64,000 nucleotides of DNA. Origin: Megaleporinus macrocephalus. Lineage: Eukaryota > Chordata > Actinopteri > Characiformes > Anostomidae. A model generated the notes under the pieces. The model made no database searches. It saw only the letters and a program-made list of their open reading frames with translations, and was not told the DNA's origin. The stretch is taken from positions 27,469,866 through 27,533,865 of the forward strand of contig CM038706.1 in assembly GCA_021613375.1 (NCBI GenBank). The letters are read 5' to 3'. Position numbers and translations under genes: made by a program. Below, in pieces: positions 33,530 to 45,329 of this stretch (its first letter is position 1; the number at the start of each line of letters is the position of its first letter).

Positions 33530-36500
33530 ATACAAATAATATGACTACAGATATTTGGTATTTTAGTAGAATATCTCAGCATGCTGTAAACATTCTACTC
33601 CTACAGAGTATATAAATATTAGATATTAGCTTAAAACATTTAGAGATACACTTATATCTCTGATATCTTTGTGCATCACTACTTTCAGCCATATTTGTGT
33701 TTGTTAAAAGAAAATGTTTTTTTTTTTTTTAGCTTTTTTTTTTATGGCCAAGTTTTTATCATTATCTGGCATCCAAACAAATGAGAACATGCAGATGTGC
33801 AGACCTGTTAATACAGCATGTATATGGAATGTAGATGTGGTTGGTTATAAACCAATGTACCCATTAAAACTACTATGTAATTACATTTAAATAGTAGAAC
33901 AAAACAATGATATCTCTGGAGTTTAAACATTTTAGGAAAAGTTAGTTTTTTCAGCTTTATTAGAGATCAGTCACCAGGCCTGAATTTACTTGCACATCTT
34001 TAAAAGCTTTTAGAGGCGAGAAAGGTTGAAACATACTTTAACTTCTTTGTACGCTCTCTGGGATTCTCTGAAAGAATCTGGAATAATTCCAATTCTGCCA
34101 GAAAAGCCAGAGTTTAAATTGTAGACATAACAGATATTAAGATGTTTTGCTTTTCAGTATGTCAGTGTGTTCAGTATGAGTAATGAAAGACTTAATTATA
34201 TTTGAAAAATACAATTCAACAACAAAAATGTATTATCATTACACAAGTAGTGGAAAACAAACAGTTCTTGGTAGTGTACTCACGCTGTGTCTGTGTTCTA
34301 CCGAGTAAAGGATAACTGACTGTTGCCAGAGAGCAAGAGAGGAATATGACTCACGCGGGGTCTATTTAAAAGTCAAAGACAAAGTAAAATTGTTGTTTGA
34401 GTGTGCTTTGTGGGGAGCTTAAGCTCAATTAAAGTTCCAAACAACAGCGAAAGAGGAAAAAAGAGATTGAGTTAGCATGTGATTAGTGGTAGTGTTGGCA
34501 CTGTGGTACTGACACATTGAGAAATGTGCTATAGGGAGGGCAGGTGAAGACAGCTCTGGCAGGCAAAAGCAATGTCATTGTATGTAAAGCGGCGCCGTCC
34601 GTGACAATATTGACGTTTCCACGCTTCCATCGACCTGCCATGACACGCCAAGTGCCACGATTACCCATTCATTTATTCCAGCGGCAAGTGCACAAGGAGC
34701 ACGTTAAGATTCATAGCTAAAACACAGATTTTAAGGTGTTTTGTGTGCTTTTTTGCTGAGAGGGAGTCTTTGCCCGAGCTGTATTAAGAGCATACTTGCT
34801 AATGATTTATGGCTGCACATGTGGGTGTGTGAAGAAAGGGTGCTGGGTGAAGGGTGTGTGCACTTTCTCCTGCTGTGGTGCGAAGCAGGTCGCTAAAAAG
34901 AGGAAGATGGTGTGTCCTCACCGCTGACACAACACACAGCAGGTCTGAGTGCGGCTAACACAAGCCTGACTTCATCACCCTTTCCAGCCCACGGATAGGC
35001 TACCCACTAGGGATGTGGGAAGTGAGGGTGCTGGGAAGGGTGCAGCAACCTGACATTTCAGCATTGTTTAATGCAACTCAAAATTAAAAGAAGTGAACTT
35101 TGGGACAGGGTTTGCATTTTTATGTTTTAGATTTATATGTTGAAAATATTCCATGCGATAGCTAAATGCATCAGCAAAACAAATTGTTTCCCCTCCAACA
35201 TCTTGCAGTTTGTAGGCTAGTTGTGTGTAAACCAATGTAATAATGTCCCATATTTGGAATGTACATTGTTATAGCTCTCGTTTGGTGTGCATTTGTGTGT
35301 GAAACCCAGTTTACAGCAGACATGATATGCCATGCTCAATAAGCTTATATTAATAATGTTTGCAATAATGTTTGTCACTGTAGCTTTTCACACCATTTCC
35401 ATTCCTTTTTTGCATAATTTGAAAACTACAGGGACCCTTTGAGTGTAACATTTTGAAATGAAATGGTCTAAAAAAACGTGTTCCATTAACTTACATTAGA
35501 AGTTAAGAATGTGATTTCCTTCTCCTATAAGGTTACCACTTTAGAGGTACAGGATTTGTGTCTTGATTATATGCTTTTTATCTTTTTTGATGCTTGTCAT
35601 GCACATGGTCTCAGTTTCTAGCTATCTAGCTTTTTTTGTTTATTTATCAGTGTTCTTAGGTGGGCTCTGTATTGGCAAGAACCTGATAGTATGGCATATA
35701 TCATTATATGTGGGATTCAATATATTACAAAACTGATGGCTGGCATATGCATAAGTTTTCTAATGTTAACATTAGTGGTGTGTTGTGCTACTAGTTTACA
35801 ATGGAGTGGGAGACTGTGGGAGATGGTGAAAAACATTAAACTATTAAATAAAAATCAATCATTTGTTTTTCAGAATCAACACAGTATAACGAACATGACA
35901 TAATAGACATGTATTAAAAAGGTGTATCAGTATTTTCCTTCACATTTAGTATTGAGCTTAAGGCCTGTTAAAATATTCTCATTTCAAAATGTTTAACATA
36001 GCATTAACTAATACTAATGAATAGCAATTAAATCCGTCTACAGTACCATCAACCGATTAAATATTCAAACATTGAAATACTTTATATTTTATAAAAACCT
36101 TTTATAAATATTTTGTGTCATGAAATCTTATTAAATATTTTTTTTCATAGACCCAGCATAATGCAAGAACCAATGTGGTTTTGTTTTTCTTTTTTGAAAA
36201 TGCTTTTGTATAAAGTTAGTCCAGACTAAGAGACCAGAGTGAGCATTAGTGGGCTATCGGTCTCTGCGTAAACTGCTGTATCTTGGGACATAATTGCATG
36301 TTACGGCACATTCTGTATTATACATTATTTGGAACATTTAAAAAAGGATTAATCCTGTTGCATGCGATCATTGCTTGTGCCATGTATGTGTTGTGTATAA
36401 TGTCACAACTTAAAACAACTTCCCGCGTCCCTGACATTTACACATGCTTGTAACTATATCATCTTTACAAAGTCGGATCTTTGATCAGAGTTCCTACAGT

Positions 36501-36560
36501 GACAGTATACACACATACAGGTTCAGAAGTCTCCTAGGTACATGACATACAGTAGAGCTA
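33530..36560. other. 3-kb AT-rich desert
   Basis: Mostly AT-rich single-copy sequence with T-runs (33716-33741). A more balanced segment at 34700-35050 (gctaatgatttatggctgca) could be a weak CNE. No gene or clear transposon. Confidence 0.4.
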
Positions 36561-36589
36561 AAGGAAATAAAAAGCACCTTATTATGGCC

Positions 36590-36832
36590 TTGGTGCTGTG
36601 AATAAAATGGACATTAATTAGTGGAGACAGAGCAATTAGGCTGTGTGTGGGGATGGAGATGGGCAGTAGACCCCCTGCTGCTCCACTGAAGCTCCACACT
36701 GTCAGATCACCTCCAATGAGTCTGATGGATGGCTCTCATTTCCATAATATTGATATTGTGCGCACAGACATTAATGAGCGCGATAGCTCAGACAGAGCAC
36801 AGACAAGTGCACACGCCCTCACACACATGGAC
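36590..36832. promoter_or_regulatory. candidate conserved non-coding element
   Basis: Unique block with 'gacattaattagtggagaca', 'acagagcaattaggctgtgt', 'tccataatattgatattgtg' and 'gacattaatgagcgcgatag'. It ends at the microsatellite. Confidence 0.4.
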
Positions 36833-36834
36833 AA

Positions 36835-36914
<80 letters not shown>
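36835..36914. repeat. compound (AC)n(AT)n microsatellite
   Basis: About 15 bp of AC followed by about 65 bp of AT. The frames crossing it (HTHTHIYIYIY...) are translations of the array. Confidence 0.97.
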
Positions 36915-36916
<2 letters not shown>

Positions 36917-36949
36917 TTATGTGTGTGTAATACACTTAAAACATAGGTA

Positions 36950-37500
36950 ATATATTTTTTACACTTCTTGGTTGTTGTTCTTATAGAATGCCCCGCTGTA
37001 ATAGGTTAATGCTAACTTTTTTTTAAAAATTTATTTTTGCCTCACACTATTTACAAAAGCCTACTTCCCTTTATCTTCCTATTATATGTTGCACTCTTTG
37101 TATTTAAATTTATTTTAACAAGGCAGTAAAAGATTAATAGCACGTCATGTATTGAATGCTATACAGAAACCTTGACTATTGGAGCTAGGCCTTCAGCTCA
37201 GGCCATAAATTCAGGTCAAAAACAAAGAACAAAGCTATGTATGTTTTAGATTTAGATTGTCCTTTTTGTTGCTCTTTACTTTTTTCTGTTAGAATTTCAT
37301 TATGAATTGACAAATAAAAAGTTCGAAATAACTTCTATAGGGGCTTTTCTTTCTCTTGGAATGATACATTTTGGAGATGCAACAGTTTTACAGTGACTCT
37401 TGCAGTAAAGACTCCTGGCACAGGACTGGTTTGGCTGTATCTACCTAAATACGAGTACAAGAGTATTACCACAATTTAGAACTAAATACAATACACAAGA
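36950..37500. other. AT-rich sequence, nothing recognisable
   Basis: No gene, array or transposon end identified. Confidence 0.4.
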
Positions 37501-37509
37501 TGACAATTG

Positions 37510-37925
37510 CAGACACTTTGTTTCCCAGATATCATTAGGCCTTATCAAAAGAGATCTATTTCACATTCGTCAGACTAGTTCTACCAGAATTTGGTGTGAG
37601 TCATATCCAACATAAAGCCACAGTCTATAGTTTCACGATTTCTAATGAGCAGCGGTTAATTGGAGATGAATAAAACATGGCAGCGCTATCAGTAGCCGTG
37701 CGTTGGGGATCGGGTGGCCGTCAGGGGATCCAGAGACCGAGTGAGTCGCACATCAAGGTTATTCCAAAGAGCTCCGATTACTATGTACTAGACAGGGATA
37801 TGACCCACAGGAAGTCAGCAGCCTTTAATGAGAAAACGATGGGTTTACACAGAAGTCTGCAGTGGTGTACCAAAACAGGAAGCACCCAGCATGACGAGGT
37901 AGAATATTCATTTGGAGCAGGGTCA
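37510..37925. promoter_or_regulatory. candidate conserved non-coding element
   Basis: Unique, balanced block with CpGs (37670-37760) directly left of a minisatellite. Includes 'gagcagcggttaattggaga' and 'gaaaacgatgggtttacaca'. An ATG frame starts here (37677) and runs on through the minisatellite for 216 codons; its first 85 residues have no motif I recognise. Confidence 0.33.
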
Positions 37926-37930
37926 GTAAG

Positions 37931-38420
37931 TCTCAAACTGTCCTTAAAGCACCTACTGTCCTTAAAGTGTCTCCTACTGTCCTTAAAGTGTTTCCTTCTG
38001 TCCTTAAAATGTCCCCCACTGTCCTTAAATCACCTACTGTCCTTAAAGTGTCTCCAACTGTCCTTAAAACACAGACTGTCCTTAAAATGTCTCCAACTGT
38101 ACTTAAATCACCTACTGTCCTTAAATCACCTACTGTCCTTAAAGTGTCTCCAACTGTCCTTAAAACACAGACTGTCCTTAAAATGTCTCCAACTGTACTT
38201 AAATCACCTACTGTCCTTAAATCACCTACTGTCCTTAAAGTGGCTCAAACAGTCTATTAAACACCTAATGTTCTCACAGTGTCTCCAACTGTCCTTAAAG
38301 CACCTACTGAGCTTAAAGTGTCTCTAACTGTCCTTAAAACACTTACTGTCCTTAAAATGTCCCCAACTGTCCTTAAAGCACCTACTGTCTTTAAAGTGTT
38401 TTAAACTGTCCTTAAATGTC
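37931..38420 (+). repeat. ACTGTCCTTAAA minisatellite with 96-bp higher-order unit
   Basis: About 25 copies of a core ACTGTCCTTAAA with two alternating tails, giving 18-bp units (…GCACCT / …TCACCT / …ACACAG type) and 21-bp units (…GTGTCTCCA type). Five of these form a 96-bp higher-order unit; the segment starting at 38041 is repeated with few changes from 38137. All unit lengths are multiples of three, which is why long frames (37677-38327, 37967-38260) stay open through it. Confidence 0.93.
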
Positions 38421-38729
38421 CTGATTCTGTTCTAAAAAGTTCTGATTCTTTATAGATATCAACATAGGAATTTAATACAGGCAAGTTGTTTGTCCTGTCT
38501 GGTTAAAACATTTTTTAAAACATTTTTATTTTTGTAAGGAACAACAAACAGATCAAGACAAGTTTCAAGAGAGAAATTGAGCAAGTTTTTGAAAGTTTTG
38601 TCGATTTGCGTTTATTGTTTGGTAGTTAGAAAAAGTGACAGAAAATTTTCTTTTTTTATATAATTGTGTGAACAAGTGGAGTAACTTTAGCATAATGCAA
38701 AGTTAATTGCTATGAAAATCCATGCAATA

Positions 38730-39115
38730 CAACACTGTGCAGGAGTCTTCTAGTCAAAATGAAGTTTAAGTACAATAAATTATTTATTTATAAGGAAGTA
38801 TTTCTGCAGAGATTAGATAAACTTGAATCTGTTTCTGTTCACAACTCAGTGCTATTGAATCGCTCACTGAGAAAAAGAGATAAGAAAAAAACTGGACAGA
38901 CCCCAGATTTCAACATCACCTACTGTGTTTGGGATTATTTGGATTGTGAGAAGCACTAACTGCTAAATCAACTTCTAGGATAGAACTTTTGATGTGTGAC
39001 TTGTTTGTTAATTGTGAGTCTCTTAAAAAATGGAAGCTGTGGTGAAGATAAAGAATGTATGTTAAGCACAGAAAATTGAATGTGAAATAAATATTATTTT
39101 TTTTAAAAAATCCTG
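38730..39115 (+). pseudogene. Tc1/mariner transposon relic with transposase C-terminal motif
   Basis: Left end 'caacactgtgcaggagtctt' after TA (38728-38729). At 38897-38957 the plus strand reads TPDFNITYCVWDYLDCEKH, the Tc1/mariner signature region (SPDxNxIExVWDxL) with the catalytic Glu position replaced by Tyr/Cys context. The 66-codon frame 38759-38959 is what remains; most of the protein is deleted. It is the clearest motif copy of this family here. Confidence 0.72.
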
Positions 39116-39234
39116 CTTTTCTTCCTGCCACTGAGAAAATGAAAATAACTTATATAACTTAAACAATGCGTGTTTTGACTGGAAATTAAAACGATGGTAC
39201 AAAAAGATTATTCTTGAAGCATTTTTCTAATGTT

Positions 39235-39320
39235 ACATGCTTGACACTGTAACAATACCAGTACCTTTTTTCAGGCTCTGTACAGCACCATCGTCTACTA
39301 AAGAACCCTTAAAAAAGCTT
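39235..39320. mobile_element. AGAACC/GGTTCT-family MITE fragment
   Basis: 'aacaataccagtaccttttt' and 'ctaaagaacccttaaaaaag' resemble the interior and end of the family. Confidence 0.35.
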
Positions 39321-39594
39321 AAACATAATGTGTATATATACAGAATATAAAGAAGGTGTTTATTTAGTCAGTGTTATAAATGTAACCAATAGATTTGCCC
39401 CAACATTAAAATTCCATGATAAAAAAATGATTTCCTCAACAGTTTGAATAAACTAAACTTCTCTTGGATTTAGCATATAAATTCTTTTGGTCTAACCAGC
39501 ACAAAGTCAAAGGTGCCTATTAATCAAAAGAATGAATAGCAAAAGTGGGTAAGTGGAACTGTACCATGCCCACTTCAAAGCTTTTCTAATGCAC

Positions 39595-39775
39595 AGTTAT
39601 GTGCAAAAGTTTGGGTACCCCTAGTTATTTTGTTGATTTAAAGTGAAAAAAAAGAATACCTCCTGTAACAGAGAATCCACTTTTAATGGATAATTACTGC
39701 TTAATTTGCTAAATTTAACACAAATAAAAGCAAAAATAAAACAAAAATGTGGCACATTCATATATATTATAAACA
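39595..39775 (+). mobile_element. Tc1/mariner-type MITE, left end only
   Basis: Begins 'cacagttatgtgcaaaagtt' and continues 'tgggtacccctagttatttt', a form of terminal sequence shared by many fish DNA transposons and related to the 11.27-kb MITE. No matching right end is seen. Confidence 0.5.
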
Positions 39776-39819
39776 GAATTTATCCTTCAAAATATCCGCT
39801 TATTTCTTTTTTTAAACAT

Positions 39820-40345
39820 GTCATTAAACCGTGGGTGTGAACTGTACAGGAATGAATCTCCAGGTCTTATTCTGAGCCGAGTCACAGTAAGCGGCACAAG
39901 GCTGTAATGAGTTAAGTGCTCCCCACATCAACAGTGTTCTCATAAAGCTCTTGAATTTATTATTTGCACGAGATTTTTTTCTTCCATATGCTTGTTGTGC
40001 TGCGGAGCCGTGTGTTTTCTGAGACTGTGCTACATAGAGAGGAACTCTGGAGACTACCAGAGGCGATGCAGACACAAGCTGCAGGAATGGGGTCATGTTT
40101 TTAGATTACTCGCATAATGTAAAGGAGGGGAAACTGCAAACTGACTCAGAACTAGTGCAACATTATTCAAAAGACATCCAAATGTTTTTACATGCGAGCT
40201 GAATTTGTCCTTTGAGATGAAATTCAAATAAGATTTTAAGAAATTGGGACAAAGCGCTCATTATCTTCAACAGGGGACTTTATGTTATTTTTCAGAAAGC
40301 AGAAAAAAGCTGGAGAGACTGTTAATTATCTTGCATTCTGGAAAT
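39820..40345. promoter_or_regulatory. candidate conserved non-coding region
   Basis: Balanced unique blocks at 39830-40100 and 40240-40400 (ttgttgactctaattagatc at about 40357). The minus-strand frame 39824-40096 has no motif. Confidence 0.3.
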
Positions 40346-40739
40346 ATCAACAATATTGTTGACTCTAATTAGATCAATGTTGCCAGTGCATTTTATATTA
40401 AACATCTTGGGCTTTTTTCCTGTTTTCTGAAAAATAACATTATGTCCACAGCTGTGTGTATGTTTTCTGATTCATACCAACACCTGCTCATGCTGATATC
40501 ATACTCGTTAACCTGTGTGCTCTATAAAAATCATAATAGAACAAATGATCAAATAAAAGAAGGCAATTAAAACACAACATATATGCGCAATCAGTCTTGG
40601 AACATGAGCAGAAAGCGTGTAAACATACATGATGTAGAAATACGATGCACACATATGAGTACAGTTGTGCCGTTTCTCTGAAATTAAACCATAACTCATG
40701 GAAACACGCTACTCTTACAGTCAGAAGCACATATGGGAG

Positions 40740-41190
40740 CTCCTTATGAGGAGGTTACTTGATAAATTGTTTTTTCTTCTCACATTGCAGTTGTTTCATC
40801 ACCTGACAGAGTGTCGGCTCACTCGTGCTATGAAAATACAGCTATTGTAATTAAAAAGGTGCCGTGGTTCAGCTCTCTCTGGGCTGTGACACTAAATTGA
40901 TTGGGGGAGTTGAGGGAGTGCATACCCTCCACCTCCTCAGGGTCCTGCCTTAGAGATATCGCTGAATAGCACTGCTGCACACAAACCGAGCACAGCTCCA
41001 ACCACACGTCACATGCAAAGTGAAAAGTTTATCACCTTGGAAACACATCCGTAAGCACCAAGTCTGGCACGCTGAGCATCCAGAATGTGTTAAAAAATGT
41101 GTATAAAATGGTAAATAAACATGTCTCCTTTGTTCGTGGATCACAGCCATGACATCCACTGGCCCACTTAATTACGGTAATAGTTGATTA
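40740..41190. promoter_or_regulatory. candidate CNE with an exon-like piece
   Basis: Unique block. A good acceptor ('ttttttcttctcacattgcag' ending about 40790) is followed by 'ttgtttcatcacctgacaga' and, 71 bp later, a weak donor-like AAAAAG|GTGCC. In phase 0 the piece reads LFHHLTECRLTRAMKIQLL then stop. More likely a CNE (agctattgtaattaaaaagg) than an exon. Confidence 0.28.
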
Positions 41191-41875
41191 TTCAGCTAAG
41201 GGTCAGGTGTGTCATGTGTATGCCTCTCATAGTCGTGTGCAAAGGGAGTAGCTTAAATGTGGCATTTTTAGTTTATTTAATTTATTTGCTAAGAAGGGAT
41301 ACTTTTTATCTTCATATTATTCCTGATACAGTAAAGACATCAAGAGTAATTAGCAATAATTTAGCAGTTAAAAGTACATTCTTTCTAGGAAATGTACATT
41401 TGTTTTCACAAAACATGTATTTTGAGCCAGAACGCCCAAACCTACTTTTTCTGCTTCTTCATTTTGTAGAAATTGAAACCTTGTGCCCTGTAAATTTAAA
41501 TGAGTTATTGATAAAATGTATTTGTTCATTCATTGTTTAAAGGAACACCAACATGTTCAAATCAGCAAATAAGCAGGAATATTTTCTTAAAATGTAAAGA
41601 AGTGTATAAAGGATGATTTTCCCTTAGAAAATTGACAAAACAGCTTCTTGATTTTGCAGAAACATTAAACTTAAGCCCTAGCTATCTGAGATATAAAAAA
41701 ACCCAAATAAAGTCTAAAATTCAGGCAATAAATGAGTCCAATTAGTCTTAATAGTGCAAAGCCCAGATTCAAAGGATTAAAGCTCTTTTCCTGCTACACT
41801 GATGTTTTAGAGATTGAAGGAATATGTAGCAATAGACGGCAAAAACAAATAATCACAAATTTCAAGTCAGCTCTT
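41190..41875. other. AT-rich sequence, nothing recognisable
   Basis: The open frame 41184-41540 is AT-driven with no domain or splice sites. Confidence 0.4.
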
Positions 41876-41879
41876 GCTG

Positions 41880-42500
41880 AAGTACAGTAGTTCACCTCAG
41901 CCTGATTGTAAAGCCTGTTGTAGAAAACAAAATGAAAAATCCTCTCAAAACAAGCCCAAACAGGGAAAATAGTATTTCAATTAGGCAGGGAAGCTCAGCA
42001 CCATAAAATAAGTCGTGGGCTTTGAGGCTGCCAGCTGAAAGCCGGGCCTGCTGAACAGGCCCAGAGAGCACGAAGAGGCTGAAACCTAAGCCTCGGCCTC
42101 GCCTTTGATGTTTGTCTGGGTCCAGAGGTTCCCACTGTTGTACATCTGTGTCTACCTCGGCGAGTGTTGGCTTACTCCCCTGGCGCGCGCCCCAGTCTGC
42201 GTGGCACTGGCCCAAAGCTCTGCACAGAGACGCTCCTCTCCTCGTACGGAGCCCTCATAGGCAACCCAAGCGTTCCCAGGACAGAAGTCATCCACCAGCC
42301 CCTCGCCCAAAGACCATTTGCCCTTTGTAATTTATTACGTTTAGATTAAATCTGCCGAAACTCAATATTTTAATTGAATGTTTAGAGCCGACCCCCTCCG
42401 AGTAATAAATTTCCTTTGGCACCCCGCATCTCACTATCATGTTTCTGCTCTAATTACATTTACATAAATGATGTTCTGCGGAATTATAAGCTTGTATTGG
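41880..42500. promoter_or_regulatory. strong candidate conserved non-coding element
   Basis: GC-rich left part (42060-42310), then a right part of CNE texture: 'ttgtaatttattacgtttag', 'tcaatattttaattgaatgt', 'cgagtaataaatttcctttg' and 'tctgctctaattacatttac'. Frames occur on both strands over the GC-rich part with no domain. Confidence 0.42.
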
Positions 42501-42639
42501 GACTTATGTAAAGACAGGGCAGTCGTGGACAACAAAAAGACCGTTCCACATCTTCACAGTTCTGTGTAGATTTCTGTTGTGATTAATTCTACAGAGATTC
42601 TCAAGTTTATATCGGTCAACATGCACCCAGCAGTTCGGA

Positions 42640-43255
42640 TCGATATGTCAGCTTGGGCAAATCAGATTGCAGCGGCCCAGGCTTGGCCCGAATGAACTCG
42701 GGCAGTCAAGAAATAAGTCAATATATTAGCCATTATCTTAAATCATAAAGAAATAAGCTCCACGTTTCTAAAACTGTCAGAGAAGGGCGATGAAAATACA
42801 GCCACATTTACAGGTTTGTGGTTTCGGCCTTCGGAGTGGACATGGTTGTCCATCGATCAGCATCATTTTCTGAGAGATTCGCTGTCTTGGGCTGCGCTAT
42901 CTGCTGCACCTGAACTCTCCATAAGCAGCGACGTAGACTGCTCCAAAAAGTAGTGGTCATTAAAGTCAGCATGATTGAATCAGCACAGGGTTTTACGGCG
43001 TCGACTTCTGCGGGTCAGGGTCACAGCCCCAGTTATTATAAGGGCGACGCAATTAGAGCGGTGTTAATTTGCTCCGGCAATTCATCCCACGTTTAAACAT
43101 CAGTGTCTAATCTCCTGCCTCCACAGCATGTGTAATTACCGCTCTGTTCCTGCAGTTATCTGACTACAACGGGGCCCATGCAGGGGCTGCCATGAACATG
43201 CCACTCAGTTTCTGGCAGAGGGAGCACGCTGACGTAAAGATGCTTTGCCAAACTA
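42640..43255. promoter_or_regulatory. strong candidate conserved non-coding element
   Basis: CpG-containing unique block with 'acgcaattagagcggtgtta', 'atttgctccggcaattcatc', 'gcatgtgtaattaccgctct' and 'tgacgtaaagatgctttgcc'. Such repeated AATTA/TAATT cores in otherwise GC-balanced DNA are typical of deeply conserved enhancers. No frame or splice pair is supported. Confidence 0.42.
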
Positions 43256-43259
43256 TAAG

Positions 43260-43770
43260 TAATGGGCTGGTGTAAGACGATCCGCTGTAACATTAATACC
43301 ACTTGTGCCGTATGTACACACTACTTCAAAGATCTCAAGTGGATGTCAGCCATTGATGCCGGCTGGATCCGAGGACAATGTGCGCTTCAGGAGGAGTGGA
43401 CCTCAAGGGTAGCTCTTCATGTCCAGAGGGACGCCAATCTTTAGAGGACATTCTCTGAGCTGGTTATTTCTTCATTTACTACAGGGACACATCGTCTGGG
43501 GATAGTTGAGAAGATATAATGGGGACAGAAGATGCCTTTGGAAATGTTCAATGTTGAACCGTGACTACTAGAAATTCAATTGGGGATATCAAAACACCTC
43601 TTCTAGCACCCTTATAGTATGTTAGCCCTAAGCTAACGGTGATTTACATGAACATTGTTGTGCCATTCTAGACTAAACATGGACATCTGACGCTTGTACA
43701 ATACAGTTAATGACATATTTAAAACTTCCAGAAGAGTGTAGTTTTTATAATGAAGTTTGATCTGACAATT
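43260..43770. other. unassigned sequence
   Basis: Contains a 60-codon frame (43262-43444) without recognisable motif. Nothing else is seen. Confidence 0.3.
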
Positions 43771-43774
43771 GGAT

Positions 43775-44360
43775 TGCCTTTGAAGACCCAGGGAACCTAA
43801 ATCTGTGTTTTCTTTCTAACGTACTTATTTCACTGGGATACAATATGAATGCACAAAGTATGGTTTATGAAGACCTTCCCAAAGTCTAATTAATGTTGCT
43901 GTAGTTCACCAATTTTCTTACCCTGTCCATGTAAACTGGATGATCCTAATCTTGTGACACATTTATTTAAGCAGTTCTTAACCAAACACAGGGCTGACAT
44001 CTAGTCTAAAGCTAGCAAGCAAACCTACCTCTCTGTGGCTGCCTGTTGGCCATTCATTTATTTATCTTACACCAACTTTTTTGTATTGGTGTGTTCCTTC
44101 AACTTCGTCCATCTGTTCGTATGTCCAATTATCTGCATGTCTGTCCGTCTGCTCTTTCGTTCCATTACTTTGTGTGTCCGTCCATACATCTGTTTGTTTG
44201 TCTTTTTTCATCCAGTTAGTATCACATAAAAGCTGGATAATGAGTTCAGTTCTGTATGAGGGGCAGTGTTGGACAGAAAGCTGTTAATCAAGCTGAGCTG
44301 CTCATTAGCCACACCAACACAATTCTTAGTTAGATCGGACGAGCGTTTTTAAGTCGTGTT
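43775..44360 (+). mobile_element. interspersed repeat, family shared with 54.5 and 56.8 kb
   Basis: Shares ordered blocks with 54530-54860: 'cctaaatctgtgttttcttt' / 'cctaaacctgtgttttccct', 'tgtccatgtaaactggatga' / 'ctccatgtaaactgtccagt', 'cctaatcttgtgac' / 'cctaatcttcgttaac', and a closing 'attagccacaccaacacaat' / 'tttagccacacccacacaca'. No coding capacity. An imperfect tetranucleotide array is inserted in it. Confidence 0.55.
44100..44215. repeat. imperfect TGTC/CGTC-rich simple repeat
   Basis: Degenerate run of GTCC/GTCT/TTCGT units; its translations (ICSYVQLSACLSVCS...) are artefacts. Confidence 0.6.
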
Positions 44361-44884
44361 TTTTTCATGCTTATGTTTTTTATTCATGCTTTTGCTGGAT
44401 GTTTAATGGAACACACATATATCATATAAACATTTCTTAAAGTAGGAACCCATTTATCTAACATTCTTGTGTTTTATGTAAGAAAAACAGAAGAAAGGGT
44501 GTCATAGTTTATTAGCTAGCTAGCATCTGTTGCTTTATCATTAACATATATTACATTTGTACAGTTTATCTGATTGCTTTCAGTTGTTTGGCTCTTCAAT
44601 TATCTCCTCCTGCATGATGAAAACATTACACACGTCAAATGGCAATGTACGCGACTTCATCGTCCAACTTCACAGGGCGTTTATGTGGTGCCTCTTGGTG
44701 GCAAACGTGCTTTTCAGATAAAACCGACATCACTTGAAAGCATCAACCCACAGCAATGTAAATCAAAATCTGATCTGTCGCTTCCTAATTATTTATTATT
44801 CTTAAATAATTAGTGGTAAACTGACACATTAGCCACTCAGTCCAGCTTCTAAAGTGCTTTACTATGTCTGCCTAGATATTCTTC

Positions 44885-44945
44885 AATACTTTATACTGTA
44901 AAGTTCCATACTGTAAATTTTACAGTAAATTTTACAGTAAATTAC
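44885..44945. repeat. short palindromic ACTGTAAATTTTACAGT array
   Basis: The palindrome ACTGTAAATTTTACAGT is followed at once by another overlapping unit (taaattttacagtaaatt), giving a stretch able to form alternative hairpins. Confidence 0.8.
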
Positions 44946-45329
44946 TTCTTTCACAATTCGACTTTGCAGGGCAGTTTCTAAATAATGCTGGTTAGAAAGT
45001 AAAGCAATGTGCTCTGTCTTACAGTACCTAGAATTAACAGCCATCATGACCCCTCAAACGCTCAGAGGATTAAACATACTTGCTCCTCTTCTTGACCACG
45101 TCTCCATTACCGTGTTTTCACTCCGTCTAAGAAAAAGGGCCTGTATTTTAGACCTTGAAGATGTTTGGAGACGAGTAGTCTGCTTAAGGTCTCAGTGCTC
45201 TGAGATCCTATTAAGAACTGCCTTGTAAGAGCTTTCCTCCCCCTGCTCTCAGGAAATGTCTGCTGTAATGTCTTTCCCTCACTGTTTTGGAATGCTGCTA
45301 GGCTCCCATGCTGGGAAAATAAGTGAGAA

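Noticed and set aside
36647..36950. Frames ending in IYIYIYIY
   Set aside because: Translations of the (AC)n(AT)n microsatellite.
37931..38420. CRISPR-like array
   Set aside because: The repeats are contiguous without unique spacers and the window is vertebrate; it is a minisatellite.
40791..40861. Possible phase-0 exon after exon 4 (LFHHLTECRLTRAMKIQLL)
   Set aside because: It stops within the piece, the donor is weak and the sequence looks like a CNE; it is not supported as a continuation of the 26.4-kb exon.
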